NCBI GenBank assembly: GCA_002900995.3
Contig: CM035305.1
Location: 5,364,908-5,428,907, forward strand
DNA from: Ganoderma boninense
Lineage: Eukaryota; Basidiomycota; Agaricomycetes; Polyporales; Polyporaceae
Length of the DNA stretch: 64,000 nucleotides
Direction of reading: 5' to 3'
The notes under the pieces were generated by a model, which worked only from the letters and a program-made list of their open reading frames with translations, did not search any database and had not been told where the DNA came from. Positions 46,344 through 58,652 of the stretch are shown piece by piece (within the stretch, counting starts at the first letter, position 1; every line of letters starts with the position of its first letter). Both the position numbers and the translations under genes were made by a program.

Positions 46344-48790
46344 GTTCACGAGATTGTGGCGGGTACAAGCAAGGCCGGTCGATATCGGGGCCTGTTACGA
46401 GAACCAAAGGAGTGGGAGCAAGCGGAAAAACTAAGGAGAGGAGAAAGAGGGGTATGGGGGTCGACGACGGGGAGGAGGAGGACGTTGACGTCGAGGACGG
46501 ACTCAAGAAACGAGTGCACAGGCGACCTCCGTCAAACCCTAACTACGCTTCTGAAACATGTTAAGGTTAGGGCTAGGGTTCCCATTTCGGCACTCGGCCG
46601 GAGTCAGTGGTCACGGCGGAGGCACCCTCGGGCCTCGACGACGACAACTTCAGCCCCAACGTCAAAGTCTAAGACTCTGAAGCTGCTGCTAGGCTCGGTG
46701 GGTATCACTTGTTTTGCATATCAATGTGCTGATTTATTCCCAATCATCGAAACAGATCGGAAGTTTGTACTGTCTCGACTCTGCTGTCACAATCGGGATT
46801 CGCTCGAACTCCGACCCAGTCTCCTTGCGCTCTTCGCACCGTTGCCCGTCGACTGGTCCTGCCTGGTCACACTCCACACGTCCATCACCGTCGTGCCGGG
46901 ACAAGACAATGCCCAAGAACTGGATGAAGATCTGGCCCGTGCTCCTCGAACCGTACATATCGGCAGCCGTCGACGAGTATTGATTCCTCGCTCTTCGTTC
47001 GTCGCCACGAACCGGCATCATGTTCACCTCGACCGTCGTTCCCGACCGCGCGTTTACGCCGCATCGCATCCGTCGAAATGTCGCCGCTCGAGCGCTCTGT
47101 ACTTACCGCTGCTCATTTCAAAAGAGCCACCTTCCTCTGGGCGGCCTCGAAGAGAGGTCGAATAAGTAGCAATGACATCGCCTGGTCATTGAACAGATGT
47201 GGTTCCTCCACTACCGCGAACATGAAGAACCAAATTTGTATTGCCTGATGGCCATGGAGAAACGCGCTCGTCGTCAGAGACCTCCATACATTACTTATAC
47301 GTTGAAGACCGGGCGCATGACTTTCTGATGTCCGTCCTTTAGCCACGCCCGGCGACGTCCAGTACGAGTACGTCCTCTCTCCGCCTAGCAATTCTCATGT
47401 CTGACTTTGTTCACCCTCGCGCCGTTGCTGCTGCTGCTTCCTTGCCACAGGTTCCGCAAACCCTCGATTGTGCCCTGCACCGCTCAGGGAGAGCGAGCCT
47501 GAACTAGGTGGTCTCACAATAAGTTTACCCAGCAATCTTCCAGGTCCCACGCCTAAACATGCGTCGTAAAACACCGCCGGCCAACTCGGAGTCTCAAGGG
47601 GATCGACTCCGAACCTAAAGCGTTGGCGCACACTGTGTTCTTGCAACGCAACTCTGAGCTTTGAAAGGTATAACGGAAACGTGTTTCTTATCGAGGAGGG
47701 TGTTCAGGACTTGTCTCCATGCGCACTGCACATCTTGGTATTCATTTACGGGGCCTCGACCTTGAGTACGCATTCGCAAGGCGCTGTAAAGCCGCACACA
47801 TCACAGCTCCCGACCGCGTCCTGCACATCGGGATCCGATGAAGATTTGACTTCGTACCTAGTCCGCCCATATCCACGAATCTCGGGTCAAAAACACAAAC
47901 ACTCGCCCATGCTCTGGCTGGGATCTTTCATGGCTTCAAGTTCCACAACGCAGGCGTTCGAGGTCAGACTCATCTTATGTTTTAACCATCTCTCCAGTGG
48001 CACTCCGAGATTCCAGTTCGATTCGTGGGCGTAGCTCTGAACATTCGCAAAGCATCATTTCCTCACATCTTCCCGCGGAGAAGTCGAAACATGTTTATCA
48101 GAGTGCTGTCGTCTATGCGTTACTGATGGGCCAACAAAAATGTCGAGCGTGAGTTATGAACTGTCCATGGCACCTTCCCGGGGCTGTGAGCGTGGGCATC
48201 ATTCTACCGTGACCGCTTTGCACCCACATACCGCGGGTTATGGGAAGGTGCAAAGGGGATGGACCCTAGGGTCGAGATAAACCCTACCCTAGGGTTTAAA
48301 TTACTTTCTATGGCAATTCTGAAACTCTGAAGTACAGTCGACATACAGGTGGAATAATGAAGGCTATGAAATACATAGAGGAACTCGCAAAAAAACAAAT
48401 ACAGCATAACAGGCGCACATGGACCGCTGCTGTAGGTGGCACTCCTAGAGGGCCACGCACAGCACAGCTGCCTCAGCATAGGTATGAGGCTGCAAGTACG
48501 CAGGGTGTGTGGTCGGGCTTCCAGGAGTACCAGTGCTAGTCGAGGCATACGTGCACCGGGACTAGATGCCTGCTGATGGCCTTCCAGGAGGGCTACGTAG
48601 TTCAACACTGATGTTGACAAACAATAATACATTTTTCTGACCAAGCAGATATATACATATTACATGGGCAAGTGATGGCGCGACGCAGTACAAGAACATT
48701 TCAAGCATGAGAGGTCGACACTACAGTGCGAAGAAGGTACCACAGCCACACAAACCCTTTTCCTCATCTTCGTGCTGCTGAGAACTGTCT
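46344..48790. other. Long region without a supportable gene
   Basis: Short frames only, for example about 25 codons from ATG 46910 and 60 codons from 48357. A telomere-like GGTTAGGGCTAGGGTT lies near 46564, and CTTCCAGGAG words appear at 48516 and 48579. Expression data could reveal a small gene, but the sequence does not. Confidence 0.45.
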
Positions 48791-49686
48791 TCAACAACAG
48801 CGATGCTCGACATGTACACACTATTGAATGTGAAAGATAAGCAGGCGCACCTGAGACGAATCAAACAGGACTTACGCTGGGAACGGGAGCATAGGGAGAG
48901 ATAGGATGGGCAGGGCAGGAAGGCCGGGAACAGGAGGGAGTGGGCGCACTGGAGCAGGTCGACGGGGTGGCAGCTAGCTGGACGTCAGATGTGTAGGACA
49001 ATACTGACGGAGTCACGTACCTGGCGTACTACAACAGCAGGAGGAGAGCGGATGCGAGCCTCGCAACGTCTGAGGAGGTGCTCGCGCACCTCCGCCGCCT
49101 CACCGCGCACCTCCGCAGCCGCACCGCGCACCGCCGCCGCACCGCGCACCGCCGCCGCCTCACCGCGCACCTCCGCCGCCGCACCGCGCACCGCCGCCGC
49201 CTCACCGCGCACCTCCGCCGCCGCACCGCGCATGTCCGCCATCTCCTTGCGCCCGTCCGCCATCTCCTCGCGCTCATCCGCCGCGGCGTGCTCGTCCGCT
49301 GCCTTGTCACGCTCCTCCGCTACCTCGTCGCACTTGCCCACCATGAGGTCGCCATCTCCCGGTTGGTAGAAAAGGCCAGCGAACTTGCTGATGTCGTCGG
49401 TTTGGAAGTCCGAGAGCTGCGACTCAGCGCGAGAGGGCGGGGGCGTAAGAGAGGGCTCGGAAGACGCGACGTAGGTACTGGATGAGTCGATGCTGGCGCT
49501 GACATCTGGGAGGCTCGGGATAGAAGAGGGGGAGTCCACGCGGGAAGGAACGAGCTCGTCATTCGAGGCGGGGCTCGCCGGCGGGGTTCGAGAGACTTCG
49601 TCAGCGTCGCAGGCAGCGCGGACCGTGGCGTTGCTCGCGGTCGAGCCGGGGATGGAGTACAGAGACGACGGGGAGAGTGAGCGCAT
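48791..49686 (-). CDS. Predicted coiled-coil protein with an Ala-Glu-Val-Arg-Gly repeat
   Basis: Exons complement(48791-48820, 48876-48977, 49021-49686), 265 residues. The first 120 residues are Ser/Pro-rich (RTPPASPASNDEL, SLTPPPSRAESQLSDF), then SKFAGLFYQPGDGDL, then a heptad-like charged helix (DEVAEERDKAADEHAAADER) that runs into seven or so copies of RGAAAEVRGEAAAV coded by a GC-rich minisatellite (49060-49235). The gene ends in a Pro/Ser/Cys-rich tail. Splice sites are near consensus (GTACGT, GTAAGT) and all joins keep frame. The opposite strand is also open across the minisatellite because of its composition, but it gives only Arg/His-rich sequence. Family unknown. Confidence 0.5.
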
Positions 49687-50043
49687 GGTGGGGGGGTTGA
49701 GTGCCTGCGCGCTACGGACGCCAGGCAGGACCTTTAAATACTGGTTAGTGCGGAGGCCGAGAAGACCACTTACGCAACATGGGCGACAACGAGGCAGCCA
49801 CGAAGGCACGGAAACGGAAACTTTAAGTAGGACAATACGAGATGTGGAACACCAGAGGAAGACTCGGCCAGTAAAGGAAAAGAACTCGGTTCTTAAAGGA
49901 GGTCGTCAGTCCCGCGTGCAGAACGTAAACAACACAGACGTTCCAGAACGGCTCACCGGTCGGCAGGAGAAGAGGCCGATCACGCCTAACAAAGCAGTGG
50001 GCCTGCTAAATTCATGCTAAGTTAGATCGCGCGAGGGTTTAAC

Positions 50044-50301
50044 CCTTTGACCCCAATAGCGCGCGTTGTGTCCAGGATCAAAGTCCAGCACGGAAGGAGG
50101 TCGCGAAGTGTTAACTCATCACAACCCGGAGGATGGCGGCCATGTTCCGTGTCGCCAATCGGCCGCAAGGCCGAGTGACGACACGGAACGGCGACATGGA
50201 ACATGGCCGCCATCCTCCGGGTTGTGTTGAGTTAACACTTCGCGACCTCCTTCCGTGCTGGACTTAGATCCTGGCACGACGCGCGCTAGTGGGGTCAAAG
50301 G
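50044..50301. repeat. Foldback / MITE-like element with arms of about 110-120 bp
   Basis: The left arm starts CCTTTGACCCC at 50044 and runs through AGCGCGCGTTGTGTCCAGGATC, AGTCCAGCACGGAAGGAGG, TCGCGAAGTGTTAACTC and CCGGAGGATGGCGGCCATG. The right arm is its reverse complement, ending GGGGTCAAAGG at 50301, with only a handful of mismatches. The centre is another small hairpin (CGGCCGCAAGGCCG). There is no coding capacity. It lies about 720 bases before the SNF2 gene. A target-site duplication could not be identified with confidence. Confidence 0.85.
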
Positions 50302-50932
50302 AAAGGCGGACGTACATACAGTGGTGAAGTCGGGTGCCCCGATTCTGGAGGGTGAGGAACATTCGGTGATATCCGCGGGTGAAGCGGAAGATGGAGTGTC
50401 GACGCGACTATACGAACAAGCGGGAGGGAGAAGCAAACGGTGGGTGCGTCGGGTGGAGAACGAAACGGGCTTCCCAGGACCTGCAGAAAAGGCTAGTGCG
50501 TGAGCGGCCCGCGGGCTACCGCTGGAGAGCCGCATAGCCGGCTGGCCTTCCTCGAAGGCCATGCAGACACACACCTGCTTCACCCCTCTACCTGCGCCAT
50601 TCCCCTCTCGACCTCCATAGCGCAACGTCGCCGGCTTCAAAGCATTCCAGCGGGACGAGCAAAGGCAAGGATTCCGGCTGCTCCTCTGTAGGGCTGGCTG
50701 ACGGAGTTTATGGAAGTCTTAGGGTCCGCGTTTCCCGTCGAGATTCACTGACTGGTGCCTGGGTATTCCCCCAATCCGGCGAGGAAAACGGTGAGCATGC
50801 TCCCATTTGCAGCTTTTTGGGAACAAGTGAACGGCACACTTGGCTGTCTAGGAAACTGAATTCCATGGAATCGCTGCGCGGCGCAAGTCCGTGGCGCGGA
50901 TTCACGCTCAGGCAAAGAGGCGGGGCTAGGCA
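50302..50932. other. Upstream region of the SNF2 gene, no gene seen
   Basis: Contains one GGCCTTCCTCGAAGGCC palindrome-like word at 50544-50560 and a run of CTCCCACCG triplicates at 50950 just after the TATA box. Confidence 0.5.
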
Positions 50933-50938
50933 TATAAG
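50933..50938 (+). promoter_or_regulatory. TATA box of the SNF2 gene
   Basis: TATAAG in the context GGCATATAAGGTC, 87 bases before ATG 51025. Confidence 0.55.
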
Positions 50939-51024
50939 GTCAGCCCACCGCTCCCACCGCTCCCACCGCTCGTGCGCTCCTTTCACCTCCCCCAACTCCC
51001 CGCGCCCCCATCTCCTCCGGCGCC

Positions 51025-54000
51025 ATGCCGGCGCTTACCAATGTCGCGCACTTCCTAAATCTTATCGTCGACAGTCCTCAGGTCTTCGGCTGGGCGACCT
51101 TCCAAGAGATCACCGGCATCGAGGTCGTCCCATTCAGCGCGAACACCACCGCGGACGACATCGAGTTTCCGAATGACACGTTCGCAGTGGCCGAGGCGTT
51201 CTTCCGCGCCTACGAGACGTACGACACGTCCGAATCGCGGTCTAAGTTCCTCCGCGGACGGGAAGACTCCTATAAAGAGGGCCGGGAGGCTGTAAAGCAG
51301 TGGATCGCGGCGAGCTGGAAGGCGTGGCGGATGAGCGATCGCATCGCTGACGCGTTGAAGAAGGCGGGATTCGAAGGATTCGAATACCACAAGGATCTGG
51401 AAGGCGGCAAGGTATGTGACACGATGTTCTTTGTTTGACTTCGCTGACGCTCCTACAGTGGCAAGACTCGCGGGAGGCACAGATTCACTACGGACACTAC
51501 GTAGTCGCGCACGCGATATTCGGCCGTGAGGGCGTAATTGAAGGCCGCAAGCGCGTGCAGCCCTTCCTCATCTCCATCATTCAAGGGCTGTCCGTCGCGT
51601 CGTGGAAGGCGCAAGGCAGAGCATGGGTCCGGGCGCGCAACAAGCTGTCAGTGCTGCACGCCGACTTGGAGACGGCCTACTTGGGTGAGCAGCGTTCAAC
51701 ACTCGGAACGCGTCTTACGCGCATCTAACGTGTAGCTAGCGCTCGAAAGCGCCGAGAACTTGACTACCCACCAGATCAGCCGAATCATCAAGCGGATGAA
51801 GGGGATTTTAGAAAAGGCTGGGAAGTTTGGCGACGTGGAGATGAAGACGGTCGTGGCGCTGTGGGAGGAACGTCTATCTGAGCTACGACAGGCGACGGAG
51901 AAGGGCAACGTCGTGAGCAACAGTGAGTACCCTGTCCCGTCTACCTCCAACATCTATGAATGGGCGTGGCAGAGATTCCGAAGGCATTGCGTAACGCGCT
52001 GGCGGCGCTCGCTGACTCCCCGACAATGCGCTTTGTCGTTGCTGAGCTCGACCAGGCGCTCGTCGACATGGAGGCGCAGCTTCCGCCTGAGCCTCTGCCC
52101 GACGAGATCATCAGCCTCCTCGACTGGAAGTCGGGCGTTGAACATCTACAAAACAAGACGCCAGACGAGCTCTGGGAGATGCTCGGGTTCGGTAACGTAA
52201 AGGCGCTCCCAGGCTTCAACACCGTCGAGGACCCCGACGGCGTCATCGACCCTTGGGATGACGAGTGGGAGGAGTTTGCGAAGGGTCCGCGGGCCGTACC
52301 ATTTGGGCCACGCTGGCACCAGCTCGTCGGCATGGTGAAGCTCATGCACCATGCGATCTCCGGGGACCCGCTGCTGCTCATGGATGAAGTCGGTGTTGGC
52401 AAAACCATGCAGGTCATTGGTATGGTTGCGCTCTACGCGCTGTTCCGCCGCTACTATGCCAAAAACGACCGCTTTCCGGGGGCGTTTGGTAAGTGAACGC
52501 GTCCTTCTTCCTCTCGCTGTACTGAATGTTCCTTGCTAGCAAATATGCGATGCCGTACCGCGGACGGTAACCTTCCTGACCTTCCTCACGTCATCGTCGT
52601 CCCGCCCCCCCTCTTTCGCCAATGGAATACTGAATTTAGGCGGTACATACAGAAGGGATTCCTAGACTTGCTGCCATATCAGGGTCAGTGGGACAGAGAG
52701 GCTCGGAACGCTGTCTGGGAGGGCGTGAACAACCTGCAGGAGGATCAAATGTTGTGTCAGAAAGTCGTCTTGGTCTCTGGCCCAGTACGTGCTCTTTCAT
52801 CCGTTATTGACAATATTTGACGTCTTCTTGAAGGCCGGAGAGCGCGACTTGGACTACGCTTTCAACCTGCCTCTCCCTGTACCACCTGAACGCCCCACGA
52901 AGGACGCGAGCGTCGATGACCACCTCTCGCTCTTCGGGTACGACCTGGGCTTAGTCGTCATCGACGAGGCAGCGAAGCTTCGCAACCTCAACCGCCAGTG
53001 GACTGTCATCCACGAGCTCGTGGAGAGGTCGCAATGCGGTGTTGCCATGACAGCGACACCCATCCACAATGGTCCTGCGGTACGTTGTCAAATTTCAGAG
53101 TGAGCGCAAGGCTGAAACCGAAAATGGAAGGACTTGTTCCATCTCGGCATGGCGCTCAACATCCCAGGTTGCGACGACCTCGATTGGCTGTTCGACATGA
53201 AGAAGGCGGTTGCGCGCGCGACAAGACGGTCCAACGCCGAGTTCCGCCTTCTCCGCGAGTCCGACAACTTCACCCAGTCCCTCATCGACGGGAGTCTCAA
53301 CCTTGAATTCAAGCGCGAGCAGATCGACTCAATGCAGGAGTATGTCTACTACTTGCGGGACCTTTTCCAGGGGTATACGATTCGCCGGACAATCGACTCC
53401 GTCGATTGGGAAGGCAAACCGATCTCGGGGTTACGCAAGTACTTCGAGAAGCGTCTGTTGCTTTCCGTCAAACAGGAGGAAAAGCAAGAGCTGGAAAACA
53501 CGGCGACAGACATTATGAACGAGCACCAGACATCTTGTGCGGCCACGCTCGTGGCGCAAGCGGAAGGACACGTGAGTAACTTCATACAATCATTTTTCAC
53601 GTCAGCTTTGCACTACGCGCCGTGTTCGAGGTCTACGAGATTGCAAGGATCTCGTAGTAGAAAACGGAGAAGTTGAGGGCGAGGACGTCAGCTGTTGGTG
53701 TCGGCTGCGTAAGAATGTGACCCTCTTGGAAGACCACACGCACAGGCCCGGCCTTGCCACTGCGGTTTGGATAGTCGTGCGCGATGCTTCGCCATGGATT
53801 GTAGCTGGTCTAGGGCATCACACGAGTCCAGGACTCGGCGCTCACTTTGCTGTGCGTGGACCCCTCGCTGCGGCTGTGGCCTTCCTGGAGGCTCACCCTC
53901 GCAAGCGCGGGGTTGGCGCCTAAATGCCTCACAGGTCCTCGTGCGTGGTGGCCTTCCTGGAGGTCTGTTCTGGTTGCTGTCTCACGCATCTCGACAACGC

Positions 54001-56667
54001 GGCTCGCCCCAGTGCGCTTCTGAGAGGGCCGCTTGATTTCGCAGTCACGGCTGTTGGCGCTCGCGATCGGCTGTGGCCCCCGACGCTGTTGGCCTTCCAG
54101 GAGCGTCGAGTTCCTTCAGTTCCCTCTCTCGCCGCGAGGTCTGAGGCACGGCCATCCCTGTGCGGCGGCACTCTTGGAGTTCCATCTCAGGTTTCTGCAA
54201 CGCTGACGGCTCCTTTAACAGGCTTTCTACGGTCAGTTCCGCCGCACCCACACGCATTGGAAGCTGCGTACAAATCCGACGTGGGTTCCCGAAACGTTGG
54301 AGGAGTGGGAAGCGAACAAGTCCAGCAAGTTGGATGCGCTGATACAGATGTTGCTGTGGCACCTCGAAGAGGATAACCGGGCGCCCCTCATCGTTGACGA
54401 AAGCCGTCCCGGTGAAAACATTTTGATTCCTGATCCTAATTTCCAGCCCCTTCCTCGCGCGCCCAACTCTCCGCCCGATCACATGGTCGTCTATTTTGCG
54501 TTTCCATCCAACAACCCTCTCATCGTCGCGGTACATTTATTCCATCGCGTTGTTTTGTGTCCACAACTCACGCATTTGAGCAGGCTTTGCGCTTGTTCGG
54601 CATTGAAGTGTTGGAGGTCAATGGACAGAAATCAGGTAATATCCGGCAAGCCGTTATGGACAAGTTTCGAAAATCTGGTCGGGATGGCCCGCGCGTCTTG
54701 CTTCTTTCAAACGTCGGGATGGCTGGCATCAACCTGCCTGAAGCCAACATTCTGATTGCCCTCGTAAGCCCGCATGCTCCCGTCATCACAATATTTGTCA
54801 TTTACGCCTGTATTAGGATCAGTTGTGGTCGCACCAGGATCTCACACAGCTCATCGGTCGCGTATGGCGCCTTCCGCAAGAGAAGGACGTTATTGTGTAC
54901 ATTCCGGTGTTGAATGACACAACCGACATGTTCCTCAGCGTCCTGTCATTTACGAAGTCGCAGCTCTTGTCGGCGTTTACCCACGCCACGAAGGAACAAA
55001 GTACGTTGCAGATTTTCGGCGCTGTTTGTCACTGACAGCGGGGTGCAGAAAATCTTTTCCAACATCTCCTTCCGCCCACCCTCCGGGAGTTGCAAGAGCA
55101 CGATGACGATGAAATCGACGATGACGACGACGACGTTCAAGAGGTCACCAACGATTCCGTGCCCCTCCCTAAGCCCGTCTTGAAGCCCGGCTCAACGAAG
55201 GCCACCACGAAGTCGAAGACCGCTGCGAAGCCCCCACCCGAGCCGAAGCAGAAAGCCGCCCCCAAACCCAAATCCGCTGTAAAGCCGACGCCCGCCCCGA
55301 AACAGAAAGCCGCCCCGAAACCGAAGCCTGCTTCGAAGGCCGCAACGAAGCAGACAGTAGGTCAGGCCGATGGTGAAGGAGCGCCGACTGGAAGGAAGAA
55401 AGCTAGCACGGCCGGTAGCGCAACGACTAAGAAGGGCAAGTCTACTGAGCAGCAGGTACGTACGAAACCAATCGTCACGCTCCACTCTCATCCCGCTTTT
55501 CAGCGCGGTCGGCCGTTACCTCCGCAACTCCACCCGTCCTCGTCGATCCATGAGACGCTCGTCTCCGCGAACCTGTCGCCGCTGCCGCCGACTGAGGAGC
55601 GCGGGAACCCGCTGGCCGCGGAGATTGGTCCGCCTCCACCGCCGCCGCCAACTGAGGAGAGTGCTCCTGCTTCGCTGCCCCCGCCCGCGACAGAGGAGGC
55701 TGCTCCTGCTTCGCTGCCCCCGCCCGCGACGGAGGAGTCTGCTCCTGCTTCGCTGCCCCCGCCCGCGACGACGGAGGCTGCTCGCCCTCTGTCCCGGCCT
55801 CAGACGGAGGAGGCTGCTCGCCCTTTGCCGCCTGCAATAACCGAGTCCAGTGCTCCTGCTCTGCCGGAACCCGCGCCGCAGCCACCAGCTCAGCAGACTG
55901 CTGTCCCCGTCACAGAGGATCCTGCTCCTCTCAAGATTGTTCATGCACCGCTGTCGGCGCCACACACTGGCAACCCTGCCGGGCCATCGTTCCCGCTTCC
56001 CTCCGACGATGTGCCGCCGGGGAACGTGATCGACGACGCGGTGCCTCCCGGCTTTGAGCCCCTGCCCCTCGACTTCGACGCGCCGCCGGCGCTGGATGGG
56101 CACGAGACAGCTGTGTCTGGGGATCCCGAACGGGAACCGCGACCCCGTAAGCGCGGTACCGAGGAACGACCGCAGTCCAAGTCATCAAACCCAGAGTCGC
56201 AAGATGGCTCCGAGGCGAAGAAGCAGAAGACGAGCACAGAGGCGAAGAAGAACCTCCGGCCTCGGGTTAGTACAAGATATTATCGTTTGCTTCGTTGCTG
56301 ACCTTTTCTTCAGAAGACTCCCTCCTCAAAGGCTCCTGCTCCTGCCCAGGAGCACGCCTCCGAAGCTGCACCTAGGCGCGGTCGCAACCGCTCGCAGGCG
56401 AAGTCGAAGGAAACCATTGAGAACTCCGATGAGGAAGCTGAAGCCACGCCTGTTGCCGGCCCTTCAAACCCGCGCGTGAGCTCCACCCTGTCATCGGTCC
56501 CAGACAGTCGCGCGGGGGCACCAAAGCCACAGCATGAGCGACCGTCACCCACTACTACGCGCCCGTCGAAGCGTCACCACACGCGCGACCAGTCCGAGTT
56601 TTTGGATCAGTTGCAGGAATCCGGGCCTCGATCGGCGAAGGATGTTGGCAAGGGTGCGACGTTCTAG
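51025..56667 (+). CDS. SNF2-type helicase-like ATPase with long disordered tail
   Basis: Thirteen exons: 51025-51411, 51459-51684, 51740-51922, 51973-52488, 52540-52784, 52834-53079, 53131-53571, 54222-54530, 54584-54763, 54817-55000, 55049-55455, 55504-56265, 56314-56667 (1479 residues). Superfamily 2 motifs appear in order: I, MDEVGVGKT (about residue 404); II, VVIDEAAKL (about 560, DEAA rather than DEAH); III, MTATPIHN (about 595); V, SNVGMAGINLPEAN (about 893); VI, QLIGRVWRLPQ (about 925). This is the SNF2 chromatin-remodeller-like type, which moves along DNA by ATP hydrolysis. The tail has an acidic run (HDDDEIDDDDDD), a Lys/Pro-rich AT-hook-like section and repeats of SLPPPATEE. Eleven introns are 47-55 nt, but intron 7 is 650 nt and holds GGCCTTCCTGGAGG words. 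The N-terminal 390 residues match no domain known to me. An unknown giant gene follows in the same direction. Confidence 0.88.
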
Positions 56668-58652
56668 GTCGCTATCTTGCTGCTTGTAAGTTGCACTCTC
56701 GTTCTCCGACGTTTTCCCCTCGTGTATGTCCCTATCTCCCGTCGACTTTTGTATCTACTCTTCCCCAGTCGTTCTGCTTCTTCCTCGACTCAACTCGCTC
56801 CTACTCGCGCTTCAACGCGCTCTCTTTCGCGACTCAACTTGCCCCCACTCGCGCTTCCACGCGCTCCCACCCGGGCTTCAACGCGCTCCCTTTCGCGACG
56901 GTTTGTGCATGACGGCGTGGTCACAGATGACTGTTGTCTTGATGTAACGTACATATCTGACGGAATAATACGTTGATTTCCAACACGACATGCAGGGTTC
57001 GCGGACGCGAGTCGCAAATGGTCTCCTTGGAATGTCACACGCTGCACCTTGCATGATCGCCACTTATGCGTTTTCGAACCTTCGACAGCGCCTCCATCGA
57101 TGAGTTCCCCTTCTGCTGCCACCTGGTTTCCGATGAGTACGTGCACGTCCGTCGACGAGTTCCCCTTCTGCTGTCACCTCGTAATGCCGCTCTTGAGGCA
57201 GGTATCCTTCAGCGTTGCGACTGAGGCCTGAGGATTTGTTGCGACCCAGAAAGCGTGGCATTTTCAAACTGATGTGACGGCCCTTCGCAGTGATAGTAGG
57301 GAAAGGAGCTGCCAGTGGGCGAAAGCAGAACCGGCACTCTTGGAGTACCACCACCGCAGGCCCTCCACCCAGATACCACCGTCTGGAGGGGGCCGGAAAC
57401 CGACCCACCTGGAAGGCCGCCCCCTGCAGTGCTGGTGACCGGCATGCCGTCAACTGCTTATTCGCTCGCGCACACCACGCGTCGCGCCCACCTGCCCCTC
57501 CTGGAAGACCGTGCCCGCAAACACTCGTCCAGAGCAGTTGCGTGCCTTCGGGCTGCCCGAGGTAGGCCCAACCGCCCGTATTTCACACGAGGCGCCACCC
57601 CGTCCCTCCAGGAAGGCCGCACCACACGAGGCGCCACCCCGTCCCTCCAGGAAGGCCGCACCACACCATGCCCACCCTCGCGCAGGTGGAAGCCCACGCT
57701 AAGCGGGTCATCTAACTCGTACGTCGTTGTCCGTGTTCATCACGAACATTTCATGCATTGTCCTTCGTGACGCTCTTGTCAGACCTTGCACGGGATATTT
57801 GTCGTGCGTCGTAGCGTCGCAGTGCGACATCGTGTGCGTTGCGCCTGTCTCTACTACTGGTGGGTGAATGACGCGTGATTCGCGACGCGCTCAAAGTTCA
57901 ATTGTACGTCTCATTTTGGAATGTTCTCCTCTGGCGACGTGCACAGCTAACTAACGAAGCAGGATCTTTCGCTCAAGTAGGTACCAGTACCATGTTTGAA
58001 TTGCGATATATATTCCTCCACCTTTTTCGCCACCTGTCGGCACAGTGCGACGGCAGTGCGACGTCGGAGAAGGACTTAACAAGTACAGCACGTAGCAGAT
58101 GACGTCTTACCATAAAGGAGAGGCTGCTCGGAACGCCTGGTGTTCTAACGCTCACGGCGCAGACGGTGCAAGTGCGGCGCCGCTGACAATCCACTGTGCC
58201 GGGTGGTCTTCCTGGAATGCCGCTTCCCTTGCATATGGCTGACAACTAGCACCAGGCTTTCCGATTTGGGTTCACTGCTCACCTGTCTGCGCGGTCCTCC
58301 GGGAGGCCCATTTCCACTGCATGTACTCGGGACCATGTGCCGCCTCATTTAACCTGCTAAATCACATTTCTCTTGCCCTTCTTGACGGTCTTCCTGCTGG
58401 CTGGCTGTTTTTTGCGCAGCATGATCGTACGTGGTCCGTCTTTAACCATTCCCATCCTTCCGCAAAGTTCGAGGCTCCCCACCTGACTGCCACCCTCCTA
58501 GAACAACGTTTTAGCACCGCGTGGCTCTCATCATATGCGCGCGACGTTAGGGGAACTGTGCATCTGTCTTTGCGCCCGCAGCTGCTCGATAAACCCACTC
58601 TCATGCGTCGCGGCGCTGCTGCCCGACCGCCTCTTGCTCGTCAGCCATCGAC
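56668..58652. other. Intergenic region with several small repeats, no gene supported
   Basis: Holds a CG-rich minisatellite (about 56784-56899, CTCGCGCTTCAACGCGCTC units), a duplicated GAGTTCCCCTTCTGCTG word (57099 and 57157), a two-unit 38-bp repeat (57585-57665) and several CTTCCTGGAAGGCC-type words. An open frame 58321-58794 overlaps the start of the next gene in another frame and is probably its leader. Confidence 0.5.
57585..57665 (+). repeat. 38-bp tandem repeat, two units
   Basis: CACGAGGCGCCACCCCGTCC followed by CTCCAGGAAGGCCGCAC occurs twice in a row without change in the core. The unit contains the recurring CCAGGAAGGCC word. Confidence 0.85.

Noticed and set aside
46525..46585. 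Interstitial telomere repeat (GGTTAGGGCTAGGGTT)
   Set aside because: Only two imperfect TTAGGG-type units, within range of chance; no array.
48357..48539. 60-codon open frame
   Set aside because: Short, ends in a repeat word shared with noncoding sites, and has no promoter or splice support.
55456..55503. Treating the 48-nt in-frame segment as coding
   Set aside because: It has GTACGT and TTTTCAG ends and pyrimidine-rich 3' sequence like its neighbours, so an intron is preferred, although retention would also keep the frame.
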